This document shows positions 6,122 to 12,497 of a stretch of DNA of 12,497 bases, one piece after another. A program made the translations under genes and the position numbers. The DNA comes from Syntrophomonadaceae bacterium (GTDB taxonomy: Bacteria; Bacillota; Dethiobacteria; DTU022), in the NCBI GenBank assembly GCA_007126465.1, contig SLBE01000126.1, forward strand, positions 1 through 12,497, in the 5' to 3' direction. The notes below the pieces were generated by a model. The model saw only the letters and a program-made list of their open reading frames with translations. It was not told the DNA's origin and did no database searches. Position 1 is the first letter of the stretch, and each line of letters opens with the position of its first letter.

Positions 6122-7030
6122 TCATACCCGCCGCCTGGCTGCCAGCCTGGCTGCAATGAAGGGGCGCATTTCGGTAATGAGGATACCGGTGAAGATAAGG
6201 GCGGCTCCGCCCAGTTTCTGCGGGGTGAATAGTTCATCCCAGAAAAGGTAGGAAAAGAGACCGGCGAAGACCGCTTCCAGGGATAAGATTAAAACAGCAT
6301 GGGTTGGCGGGGTATAGCGCTGGGCGATGGTCTGGGTGACAAAAGCACCGATAGTGCAAAATACCACGGCATAAAGAATAGCTCCCCAGATCAGCGGGGG
6401 TTGATGAAGCATTATTTCTGCCGGTTCAAAGGCAAAAGCCACGGCAAAGCTGGCGATGCCGGTGAAAGCTATCTGGGAAACGGCTAAAACTATTGGATCG
6501 CTCTTCTTCACATATATAGAGATATATATGATATGAGCGGCAAAAAGGAAGGCACATATCAGGGTTAAACCGTCACCGATATTAAAACCGGTTACTTCAT
6601 CTACAGACATGAAGTAGAGGCCAAAAGCAGCAAGAACAGCACCCAGGGTGGCAATCCAGCCCGGTGTTATCCGGGTAACGAAGTAGTACATAAAGGGCAC
6701 GATTACCACCGCCATGCCGGTGATAAAACCGGACTTGGCCGGGGTGGTGTAAAGCAGGCCGACGGTCTGGGTGGCAAAGCCGGCAAAAAGGAAAAAGCCG
6801 ATCACACAGCCTGCCAGGTAGTCACTTACGCTGGCCCTGGCGAGCCTTCTCCAGAAGAAAGGGGCCAGCAGCAGGGCGGCCAGGGTAAAGCGCAGGCCCA
6901 GGTAGGTGAAGGGCTCGATAATTTCCAGGGCCTCTTTCATAATCACAAAGTTGGAGCCCCAGAATATTGCTACGAAGAACAGCGAAACGTCTGCCAGGAT
7001 GGTTTGCTTATTAAGTGCTTTATCGCTCAT
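6122..7030 (-). CDS. EamA/DMT-family permease
   Basis: The predicted 302-residue product has about ten hydrophobic helices arranged as two EamA repeats. The first begins ADVSLFFVAIFWGSNFVIMK and the second follows the FNIGDGLTLICAFLFAAHIIY segment. The WGSNF and GLRF motifs of helices 1 and 2 are typical of drug/metabolite transporters, which export amino acids or other metabolites; the substrate is not predictable. The frame stays open to an ATG at 7096, but I chose 7030-7028 because GAGG (7037-7040) lies 6 nt upstream. The longer version would translate a stable hairpin (7052-7080) into a non-hydrophobic extension with no ribosome site. The C-terminus is strongly basic (ARLAARRRV). It follows the ABC cassette on the same strand, separated from it by that hairpin. 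Confidence 0.85.
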   Translation of the reverse strand: MSDKALNKQTILADVSLFFVAIFWGSNFVIMKEALEIIEPFTYLGLRFTLAALLLAPFFWRRLARASVSDYLAGCVIGFFLFAGFATQTVGLLYTTPAKSGFITGMAVVIVPFMYYFVTRITPGWIATLGAVLAAFGLYFMSVDEVTGFNIGDGLTLICAFLFAAHIIYISIYVKKSDPIVLAVSQIAFTGIASFAVAFAFEPAEIMLHQPPLIWGAILYAVVFCTIGAFVTQTIAQRYTPPTHAVLILSLEAVFAGLFSYLFWDELFTPQKLGGAALIFTGILITEMRPFIAARLAARRRV

Positions 7031-7042
7031 ATGAATCCTCAC

Positions 7043-7080
7043 AAAAATATTGCCCGGCCTGGTTTTGCAGGTGACCGGAC
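7043..7080 (-). terminator. Terminator-like hairpin in front of the DMT gene
   Basis: On the minus strand GTCCGG (7080-7075) pairs with CCGGGC (7057-7052), and the inner CCTG (7071-7068) pairs with CAGG (7061-7058). There is a three-base TCA bulge and a 6-nt loop. AATATTTTT follows (7051-7043). The U tract ends only 12 bp before the DMT start codon. It is most simply the terminator of the ABC operon, whose last stop is about 80 bp upstream. It also forces any DMT transcript started upstream to read through it. Confidence 0.65.
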
Positions 7081-7093
7081 AAATATATCTTAC

Positions 7094-7121
7094 CATATAG
7101 CAATTAATTATTCAGCAACAA
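7094..7121 (-). promoter_or_regulatory. Weak candidate promoter for the DMT gene
   Basis: On the minus strand TTGTTG (7121-7116) and TATATG (7099-7094) are 16 bp apart, in the gap between the ATPase and the DMT permease. A transcript from here would start just before the hairpin at 7080. The match is moderate, and AT-rich gaps often give such pairs by chance. Confidence 0.3.
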
Positions 7122-7146
7122 TTTAAAACCGGGACTACCCATGCCG

Positions 7147-7182
7147 TTTTTAGCTTCACTGCTAAAGCAGTCGGGCTAAAAA
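7147..7182 (-). other. Hairpin spanning the ATPase stop codon
   Basis: On the minus strand TTTTTAGC (7182-7175) pairs with GCTAAAAA (7154-7147), and ACTGC (7171-7167) pairs with GCAGT (7162-7158) around a TTTA loop. The stop codon TAG of the ATPase gene (7164-7162) straddles the loop and the inner stem. The U-rich arm comes first and the A-rich arm last, so it is not an intrinsic terminator. It may protect the 3' end of the message. Confidence 0.5.
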
Positions 7183-7884
7183 GGATTTGGTCCGCTCATG
7201 CTGCGGGTTTTTATAAAGCTCTTCGGGTAAGCCTTCTTCTATAATCCGGCCTTCGTCCATGTAGATAACCCGGTCACCCACTTCACGGGCAAAACCCATC
7301 TCGTGGCTGACTACCATCATGGTCATCCCTTCAAGGGCCAGGTTTTTCATGACCTGAAGCACCTCACCGACCAGCTCGGGATCAAGGGCGGAAGTAGGTT
7401 CATCGAATAGCATAATTTTCGGTTTCATGGCCAGGGCCCGGGCAATGGCAACACGCTGTTTCTGACCCCCGGAGAGCATGGCCGGGTAAACATCGGCCTT
7501 ATCGGAAAGACCTACTTTTTCGAGCAGCTCCCGACCCTGGCCGAGCGCCTGCTCGCGGGGCAATTTTTTAACCTGGGTCAGCCCCTCAATTACATTGCCC
7601 ATCACTGTTCTGTGGGGGAACAGGTTAAAGTGCTGGAATACCATACCCACTTCCATTCTCACCAGGTGCAGCTTCTTACTCCTGGAATCAGTTTCTTTAC
7701 CATCAATGAAGATCTGCCCTTTCTGGGCAAACTCCAGGAAATTTATACAGCGCAGCAGGGTGCTTTTTCCTGAGCCGCTGGCCCCGATAACGACGACAAC
7801 TTCTTTTTCTGCCACGTCCAGGTCAACATCCTTCAAGACGTGAAGGTCACCGAACCATTTATTTAATTCTCTGATTTTTATCAT
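7162..7884 (-). CDS. Polar amino-acid ABC transporter ATPase (GlnQ-type)
   Basis: This 240-residue ATPase drives import through the adjacent permease. Every expected motif is present: Walker A GASGSGKST (34-42), Q-loop FQHFNLFPH (83-91), signature LSGGQKQR (137-144), Walker B IMLFDEP (157-163), D-loop SALDPE (165-170) and the switch His194. The length and the FNLFPH and VSHEMGFAREV texts are standard for the polar amino-acid uptake (PAAT) subfamily. ATG at 7884-7882 follows AGAGGTG by about 10 nt. The gene begins 15 bp after the permease stop, so the two are almost certainly cotranscribed. The specific amino acid cannot be decided from the ATPase. Confidence 0.93.
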   Translation of the reverse strand: MIKIRELNKWFGDLHVLKDVDLDVAEKEVVVVIGASGSGKSTLLRCINFLEFAQKGQIFIDGKETDSRSKKLHLVRMEVGMVFQHFNLFPHRTVMGNVIEGLTQVKKLPREQALGQGRELLEKVGLSDKADVYPAMLSGGQKQRVAIARALAMKPKIMLFDEPTSALDPELVGEVLQVMKNLALEGMTMMVVSHEMGFAREVGDRVIYMDEGRIIEEGLPEELYKNPQHERTKSFLARLL

Positions 7885-7899
7885 CTGCGGTTAACACCT

Positions 7900-8571
7900 C
7901 TAATCCCGGTAATCACTAACCTGGAGGCGCTTTTCGACCCGGCCTACCAGGAGAGTAAGGACAGTAGTCATCATCAGGTAATAGATACCGACAATCATTA
8001 ACATTTCGAGCATCATCAGGGTCGAAGAACCCATCTGCCGGGCACGCAACAGCAGTTCGCGCACGGCAATGGCGCTGGCCAGGGATGAGTCTTTAAGGGC
8101 AATAATAAACTGGTTACCGAGTGCGGGCACCGACCTTTTAAAAGCCTGCGGCAAAACCACCCGAATCATGGCCTGGGTCGGGGTCATGCCCAGGGACAGG
8201 GCCGCTTCACGCTGACCCCTTTCAATGGATTGGATCGCCCCCCGAAAGATCTCGGCAATATAGGCGCCGTTATGCACACCCAGGCCGATAATGGCGGCCG
8301 GCATCCTGTCTATGTTAACCAGGTCGATCAGGCCATAATAAATGATCATCAACTGCAGCAGCAGTGGAGTACCCCTGATCACCCAGATATAGCCCTTGGC
8401 CGGAAGGTTAAGAATTTTAAAAGTAGATAAGCGCATCAAACCGGTTACCAGACCCAGGACCAGACCGACCAGGATCCCGAAGAAAGTGATCTGTAAAGTT
8501 AGTAATGCTGCGGCATAAAAGCCGGGGAAGTATCTTGCTATTGCTGTAAAATCCCAGGGAAGATCTAACAT
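7900..8571 (-). CDS. Polar amino-acid ABC transporter permease (HisM/GlnP-type)
   Basis: The 223-residue inner-membrane subunit has about five helices and the ATPase-docking EAA loop, reading REAALSLGMTPTQAMIRVVLPQA. Upstream is the NGAYIAEIFRGAI text found in polar amino-acid permeases. LKDSSLASAI lies after the loop, also typical. Only one permease gene is present, so the complex is probably a homodimer. ATG at 8571-8569 is preceded by AAGGAG 8 nt upstream. It is the middle gene of the binding protein-permease-ATPase cassette. Two stable hairpins separate it from the binding-protein gene, which probably lowers its expression relative to that gene. Confidence 0.93.
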   Translation of the reverse strand: MLDLPWDFTAIARYFPGFYAAALLTLQITFFGILVGLVLGLVTGLMRLSTFKILNLPAKGYIWVIRGTPLLLQLMIIYYGLIDLVNIDRMPAAIIGLGVHNGAYIAEIFRGAIQSIERGQREAALSLGMTPTQAMIRVVLPQAFKRSVPALGNQFIIALKDSSLASAIAVRELLLRARQMGSSTLMMLEMLMIVGIYYLMMTTVLTLLVGRVEKRLQVSDYRD

Positions 8572-8609
8572 TAACTCAACTCCTTAAATCCGGAAAACCC
8601 CATTATAAA

Positions 8610-8663
8610 CCCCGGGGCAGGCCGGGGAAAATAGAAAGGCACGGGCCTGTTACAGCCCGCGCC
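8610..8663 (-). terminator. Two tandem hairpins between binding protein and permease (attenuating terminator)
   Basis: Directly after the binding-protein stop, the minus strand folds into a 9 bp stem with one mismatch (8663-8655 with 8646-8638, 8-nt loop), followed by TTTCTATTTT (8637-8628). A second perfect stem, CCCCGG/CCGGGG (8627-8622 with 8615-8610), comes next. The first looks like a leaky intrinsic terminator or mRNA stabiliser. This is known in ABC operons, where the binding protein must be made in excess of the membrane parts. Confidence 0.6.
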
Positions 8664-8675
8664 TGTGCATCTAAA

Positions 8676-9554
8676 TTAAGGCTTGGTAATATCAGTACCG
8701 TGCCACTCCATACTGATGTCAGTCATAGTTCCGTCAGCATGCAGTTCTTCCAGTATTTCTGTTACTTTCTCTCTAAGTTCAACATCTTCCGGACGAAAAG
8801 CGATAGCGATCTCTTCAGTCCTGATTAAATCACCGGCCAGGATCAGTTCATCGCCACCGGCGATCTCTTCCATACCACGAATTGCCACCAGGCGGTCGGT
8901 AATCATACCTTCAATCCTGCCGCCCAGTACTTCAAGCAGGATCGTGTTAACTTCCGCATAGTGAACATCATTGGCACCCAGGTTCAGGGCATCGTCAACA
9001 TAAGTTTCACCGGTGATAACACCAATATCAAGGCCTTCGACTTGATCAGGACCGGTAATTCCGGAATCTTCGCGAACAATAAGCTGGGCCCCGGAATAAT
9101 AATAGGGAATGGTAAAGCTGACGATCTCCTGGCGTTCAGGGGTAATACCCATACTGCCGAGGATAGCGTCGTAACGACCGGCCCTCAGGCCGTCAGGCAA
9201 ACCGTCCCAATCGGAGGTTTCATAGACCAGTTCAACACCCAGGCGCTCGGCAATAGCCTTACCTGTATCAACATCAAAGCCGATCGGGGTATCGGGATCT
9301 TCTTCACCGTAGAAGTTAAAAGGCGGGTAGCCACCACTGCCGACAACAACCAGCTCTCCGGCATCTAAGACTCTCTGCAGGCTACCGTCACCTTCGGGTG
9401 CAGCTTCATCATCATCTGCATCCGGTTCCAATTCTTCTTCATCTTCAGGGCCGATATGCTCATCCGGCTCACCCGGTTCACCGCAGCCGGCAACTGCAAA
9501 CAATAGTGCTACCGTAAGCAGAACAAAAATAATCAAATTTCTCTGGTTTAACAT
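8676..9554 (-). CDS. Amino-acid ABC transporter substrate-binding lipoprotein
   Basis: The 292-residue protein begins with a lipoprotein signal ending VAGC (Cys24). It is therefore anchored outside the membrane, where it captures amino acids for the adjacent permease. A very acidic, Pro-rich linker (25-57) has 17 Asp/Glu and no Lys or Arg. The type 3 solute-binding domain follows: YPPFNF (76-81), IGFDVDTGKAIAERLG (91-106), and SMGITPERQ with Arg141 in the position that holds the ligand carboxylate in the HisJ/GlnH family. ITDRLV in the second lobe fits the residue contacting the amino group. The C-terminal WHGTDITKP is ordinary. AAGGAG (9567-9572) is 12 nt before the ATG. The ligand could be a polar or basic amino acid; the sequence does not decide. 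Confidence 0.92.
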   Translation of the reverse strand: MLNQRNLIIFVLLTVALLFAVAGCGEPGEPDEHIGPEDEEELEPDADDDEAAPEGDGSLQRVLDAGELVVVGSGGYPPFNFYGEEDPDTPIGFDVDTGKAIAERLGVELVYETSDWDGLPDGLRAGRYDAILGSMGITPERQEIVSFTIPYYYSGAQLIVREDSGITGPDQVEGLDIGVITGETYVDDALNLGANDVHYAEVNTILLEVLGGRIEGMITDRLVAIRGMEEIAGGDELILAGDLIRTEEIAIAFRPEDVELREKVTEILEELHADGTMTDISMEWHGTDITKP

Positions 9555-9873
9555 AATAAAGTATCACTCCTTAGTTATTGTTGAACCCCTAAAAAAACTG
9601 CTATTAAAATACCCCGCAACCACCTCCCGGTTTAATGATTAAATCAAGGTCTTTCCTGATCATACTGCAAACAAAGCTTAATACAAGCCAGGCACAAATA
9701 TCAGGGATTTGTTCATGAGAGTTATGGCAATTAAAGTACTGAGTTTTATTTCAGTTATTATATACTTCGATTGACATTACATCAACCCTTTGGAAATTTT
9801 GAAGTCGTCGCAAGATAGAAAAAACCCTGCTGTTTATAATGAACAGCAGGGCAAAAAGTAGGAGTTATATTCT
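9555..9873 (-). promoter_or_regulatory. Intergenic region with promoters and long leader of the ABC operon
   Basis: These 319 bp contain no protein gene I can support. A strong minus-strand promoter, TTGATG (9785-9780), 17 bp, TATAAT (9762-9757), would give a leader of nearly 200 nt before the binding-protein gene. A second pair, TTGTAT (9686-9681), 16 bp, TATGAT (9664-9659), could give a shorter leader. An AT palindrome TTTAATGATTAAA (9631-9643) lies downstream of both. A seven-U run occurs close to the ribosome site, but I see no clean hairpin in front of it and no riboswitch I recognise. Confidence 0.5.
9819..9851 (-). terminator. Strong intrinsic terminator of the M20 peptidase gene
   Basis: A perfect 10 bp stem, CCCTGCTGTT (9825-9834) with AACAGCAGGG (9842-9851), has a 7-nt loop. 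On the minus strand six U residues (9824-9819) follow. It lies about 20 bp after the peptidase stop and separates that unit from the ABC operon promoter. Confidence 0.9.
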
Positions 9874-11103
9874 TTAAGAAAGCAGATCTAATGCTGTGTA
9901 AAGCATGATCCGGGTAGTATCAACCATGGTATCTATTTCTACATATTCATCGGATGCGTGGAAGTTAGCTCCGTCAGGGCCAAATAGCACCGTGGGTATT
10001 TTCAACCTGGGCGCAATATGATTGGCATCAGATTCGGAGCGGAAATAGGTAGTCTGCATCTCCTTGCCGAGAACATCCTTGCTACCGCGCTTCAGGGACT
10101 GGACCAGGTCGGTATCTTCTTCAATGGTCCAGGGCAGGAAGTAGGCCTCCGGGTGGGGCAGGTCACGCAGTTTAATATCCACTTCGCTTTCCAGGTTCAG
10201 ACTGTCAACTATCTCTGTTACTTCACGCAGGGCTTGATCAGCATCCCCTTCAACGGTGTGGCGGTAAATTGTAAAGCTGGCCTCTTCAGGAACGAGCAGG
10301 TATTTTTCCCCGCCCTTCAGGTTGGTGATGCACATTGTGCCTTTGCCGAGCAGGGGATGTTCACCCAGGTCAAGATTGTCGCTAACTGCGTTAATGACGC
10401 GGGCAGCATCTTCCACTGCGTTAATCCCTTTTTCCGGGGTAGCTCCGTGGGCAGACTTACCCTTGACTTTAACATGGTAAACTGCGGTGCCCCGGCTGCC
10501 TAAGGCTACACAGGGGAACTTTTCATTGCCCGGAGCAAAAGGGCCTGATGGTTCGGGGATAATGCACAGGTCACAGTTATCGGTAATCCCATCCATGATC
10601 GTATAATGGGTGCCCAGCCCGAACGGCCCCTCTTCATCGCTGACCGCGGTAAAAACTATATCGCCTTTAAGCTCGATTCCCGCTTCAACCAGGGCTTCGA
10701 GCAGGAAGACGGAGGAAACTATGCCAGATTTCATATCGAGAGCGCCCAGCCCGTAAAGCTTACCGTCTTTAATCACACCCTCGTAAGGGTCAACTGTCCA
10801 GCCGTCGCAGAGAGGCACGGTATCAACATGCCCGTTAATGAGCAGGTTGGGCCCGCCGCCTGTTCCCTTAAGCTTAACAATTAAGTTTTCTCCTTTGAAG
10901 CCGGTAATGTCTGGTTCTTCGTAGCGGTGAATTTTTGTTTCCAGGCGGTTATAGTAAGACATGCGGCCGCGCAGGTAGTCAATTATTTCAGCTTCTTCAA
11001 AAAAAGGGCTTTTGATGCTGACCAGCTCTTTAAGAAGTTTAACCATATCTTCCTTGTCGATCAGCTTTAAAGCTTTCTCAAACGCTTTCTGATCAACGGG
11101 CAT
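9874..11103 (-). CDS. M20-family metallopeptidase / ArgE-DapE-type deacylase
   Basis: The 409-residue cytoplasmic enzyme has no signal peptide. It shows the complete di-zinc centre of the M20 family: NGHVDTVP (His92, Asp94), ALDMKSG (Asp123 as bridging ligand), SDEEGP (Glu157 general base, Glu158 ligand), IIPEPSG (Glu184) and NFHASDEY (His382). The inserted dimerisation domain starts near GTAVYHVKVKGKSAHGATPE. Such enzymes remove an acyl group from amino acids (acetylornithine, succinyl-diaminopimelate, N-acyl residues) or cleave small peptides, and the exact substrate cannot be assigned. AAAGGAGG sits about 8 nt before the ATG. It lies 156 bp downstream of the NhaC gene on the same strand and ends in a strong terminator. 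Context suggests amino-acid scavenging rather than biosynthesis, since no arg or dap gene is near. Confidence 0.88.
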   Translation of the reverse strand: MPVDQKAFEKALKLIDKEDMVKLLKELVSIKSPFFEEAEIIDYLRGRMSYYNRLETKIHRYEEPDITGFKGENLIVKLKGTGGGPNLLINGHVDTVPLCDGWTVDPYEGVIKDGKLYGLGALDMKSGIVSSVFLLEALVEAGIELKGDIVFTAVSDEEGPFGLGTHYTIMDGITDNCDLCIIPEPSGPFAPGNEKFPCVALGSRGTAVYHVKVKGKSAHGATPEKGINAVEDAARVINAVSDNLDLGEHPLLGKGTMCITNLKGGEKYLLVPEEASFTIYRHTVEGDADQALREVTEIVDSLNLESEVDIKLRDLPHPEAYFLPWTIEEDTDLVQSLKRGSKDVLGKEMQTTYFRSESDANHIAPRLKIPTVLFGPDGANFHASDEYVEIDTMVDTTRIMLYTALDLLS

Positions 11104-11205
11104 TTATAAAACCTCCTTTATTCCAAACCATAACAGCCCTGCAGATATAAACTTTTATATGTACTGTCCCCTTGCCCTTTTCGTTGCTGTACAGGTGCTG
11201 TTAAA

Positions 11206-11247
11206 CCGGATAATTCCGGGGGAGAAAGCCTCCCCCGGCAATTCCGG
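11206..11247 (-). terminator. Large hairpin after the NhaC gene
   Basis: A perfect inner stem, CCGGGGGA (11216-11223) with TCCCCCGG (11231-11238), is extended by AATT and CCGG pairs on both sides with a small bulge, reaching 11206-11247. It starts 12 bp after the NhaC stop. Only a short TTTAA follows on the minus strand, so it may be a weak terminator or an mRNA-protecting structure. Some read-through into the peptidase gene is possible. Confidence 0.55.
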
Positions 11248-11259
11248 AAATTTCTCTCT

Positions 11260-12497
11260 TTAAAGTGCAAGTTCCTCGTCGTCATCCCTATACTGGCTGA
11301 CACTCTTGATATCGCCTTCTTTAAACATGGCAAAACCGACCCATGAGTAAATGACGGCAATAATCGGGACCAGGAAGGAAAGGAAGGTGTAAGGAATGTA
11401 TTCTATTGTCGGCACACCGAGGCAGCCGTAGAAGAAAACACCACAAAGCCCCCAGGGTACCAGGGGTGAAAAGACAGTTCCCGAGTCCTCGGAAGTCCTG
11501 GAAAGAACCTGCGGTAATAGTCCCTGCTTTTTGTAAGCCGGGCGGTACATCCGGCCGGGAATAATGATCGCCATGTACTGACTGGCCGAGAAGAGGTTAA
11601 CCGCAATTCCGGAAAGAACATGGGTTGTAACCAGGCCGCCAACACTGCTGACCAGTGCACCCATTTTTTCAAGCAGAACATGGAGCATCTTGGTTTTTTC
11701 CAAAATCCCACCAAAGGAAAGGGCAATAAAACCGAGGGAAATTGTCCACATCATGCTCTGCAGACCACCGCGGCTGAGCAGATCATCAAGCGCTTCCACG
11801 CCGGTAGCAGATACGTAACCGTAATTCATGAAGTTCAGCATTTCTGCCAGGCTGAATCCCTGGAAGATCATGGCAAAGGCCGCACCGATCAGGGAAGCAA
11901 TAATCATTACTGCAAGACCAGGTACGCGCTTTACAGCGAGGATTACCACGATAATTGGTGGAATGAAGTTAAGTGGGCTGATCGAGAAATTCTCAGACAA
12001 TCCTGTCAGAACCACGCTAATCTGTTCTGCATCAATCGTCCCTCCTGCAAACTGGAAGCCCATAATAGCGTAAATAATAAGGGATATAACCAGGGCCGGA
12101 ATGGTTGTATACATCATGCTCTTAATGTGATCAAAGAGATCGGCTTCACCGACAGCGGCCCCGAGGTTGGTTGAGTCGGATAGCGGAGACATTTTATCTC
12201 CGAATATCGCTCCGGATATAACAGCCCCGGCAGTCATCGCTGCGGGAATGCCCAGGCCCATGCCGATACCCATGAAAGCAACACCGAAAGTTGCTCCCGT
12301 GGTCCAGGAGCTACCTGTAACCACTGACGCTATTGCACAAACCAGGCAAACAGTTGCCAGGAAAATCGTCGGGGTAAGAATAAGCATCCCGTAGTAAATC
12401 AGGGAAGGAATAACACCGGCCGGGATCCATGAACCGATGAGAACCCCGATCATCATCAGGATTAACATGGGCAGCATGGCAATACTGCAGCCGTATA
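11260..12497 (-). CDS. nhaC: NhaC-type Na+/H+ antiporter, 5' end outside window
   Basis: At least 411 residues are visible. The frame stays open through the first readable codons (YGCSIAM) to the window edge, so the N-terminus is missing, probably some 50-70 residues by comparison with the usual length. GVLIGSWIPAGVIPSLIYYG, then GSSWTTGATFGVAFMGIGMG, and the conserved ISGAIFGDKMSPLSDSTNLG are hallmarks of the NhaC family, whose members exchange Na+ for H+ across the membrane; some relatives exchange malate or lactate with proton and sodium. About ten hydrophobic helices can be seen, and the tail is acidic (QYRDDDEELAL). Its place before an M20 hydrolase could mean a role in substrate exchange rather than plain pH homeostasis. 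The true start and any promoter are not visible. Confidence 0.88.
   Translation of the reverse strand, partial: YGCSIAMLPMLILMMIGVLIGSWIPAGVIPSLIYYGMLILTPTIFLATVCLVCAIASVVTGSSWTTGATFGVAFMGIGMGLGIPAAMTAGAVISGAIFGDKMSPLSDSTNLGAAVGEADLFDHIKSMMYTTIPALVISLIIYAIMGFQFAGGTIDAEQISVVLTGLSENFSISPLNFIPPIIVVILAVKRVPGLAVMIIASLIGAAFAMIFQGFSLAEMLNFMNYGYVSATGVEALDDLLSRGGLQSMMWTISLGFIALSFGGILEKTKMLHVLLEKMGALVSSVGGLVTTHVLSGIAVNLFSASQYMAIIIPGRMYRPAYKKQGLLPQVLSRTSEDSGTVFSPLVPWGLCGVFFYGCLGVPTIEYIPYTFLSFLVPIIAVIYSWVGFAMFKEGDIKSVSQYRDDDEELAL

Noticed and set aside
7031..7096. A 22-residue N-terminal extension of the DMT permease
   Set aside because: No ribosome site precedes 7096, the extension would contain a stable terminator-like hairpin, and a good GAGG supports the start at 7030.
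7147..7182. Hairpin over the ATPase stop as operon terminator
   Set aside because: The U-rich arm precedes the stem and A residues follow it, so it lacks the U tract needed on either strand.
9615..9640. T-box-like GAGGTGG-TTGCGGG text in the leader of the ABC operon (minus strand)
   Set aside because: Only half of the conserved T-box sequence matches and no terminator stem pairs with it before the U run.
11620..12174. Long plus-strand frame opposite the NhaC gene
   Set aside because: It is antisense to a protein with unmistakable family motifs and has no domain or ribosome site of its own.

Overview
The window looks like a piece of a Firmicutes (Clostridia-like) chromosome. The signs are strong purine-rich Shine-Dalgarno sites (AAGGAG, GGAGG), sigma-A type -35/-10 boxes, TTG and GTG starts beside ATG, U-tract intrinsic terminators, lipoprotein signal peptides and a polar-amino-acid ABC cassette of the familiar Gram-positive kind. 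Several exported proteins carry very acidic stretches and there is an NhaC-type Na+/H+ antiporter. Together these hint at a salt- or alkali-adapted host, but that is an inference and no species can be named.

Layout. Almost everything is on the minus strand. At the left edge is the start of a methyl-accepting chemotaxis-type sensor (1-257, continuing off the window). A possible 25-codon leader ORF precedes it and overlaps its start by ATGA. A roughly 465 bp non-coding stretch (332-796) follows; it contains an 11 bp hairpin and a 282 bp element with 10 bp inverted ends and repeated CCCCAT motifs, resembling the ends of an IS21-type element with no transposase. Next are a small lipoprotein (797-1159) and a four-helix membrane protein (1389-1949). 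The only plus-strand gene is an exported acidic protein (2133-2654) with a clear promoter and terminator. Convergent to it is an MFS transporter (2788-4089). Upstream of that is a bifunctional c-di-GMP enzyme, PAS-PAS-GGDEF-HD-GYP (4188-5987). A 125 bp AT-rich spacer bounded by perfect 14 bp inverted repeats separates it from an EamA/DMT permease (6122-7030).

The right half is about amino-acid and peptide economy. A complete polar-amino-acid ABC importer reads binding lipoprotein, then permease, then ATPase (9554 down to 7162) behind a good promoter and a long leader. Upstream of it are an M20 metallopeptidase/deacylase (9874-11103) and the C-terminal part of an NhaC antiporter (11260 to the window end). 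A plausible joint role is release and uptake of amino acids, with NhaC handling sodium and protons.

I did not find a convincing undescribed defence, mobile or biosynthetic system. The items most worth a second look are the IS21-like miniature element, the 125 bp inverted-repeat spacer, the coupled leader ORF in front of the chemoreceptor, and the repeated arrangement of terminator-like hairpins directly in front of ribosome binding sites.
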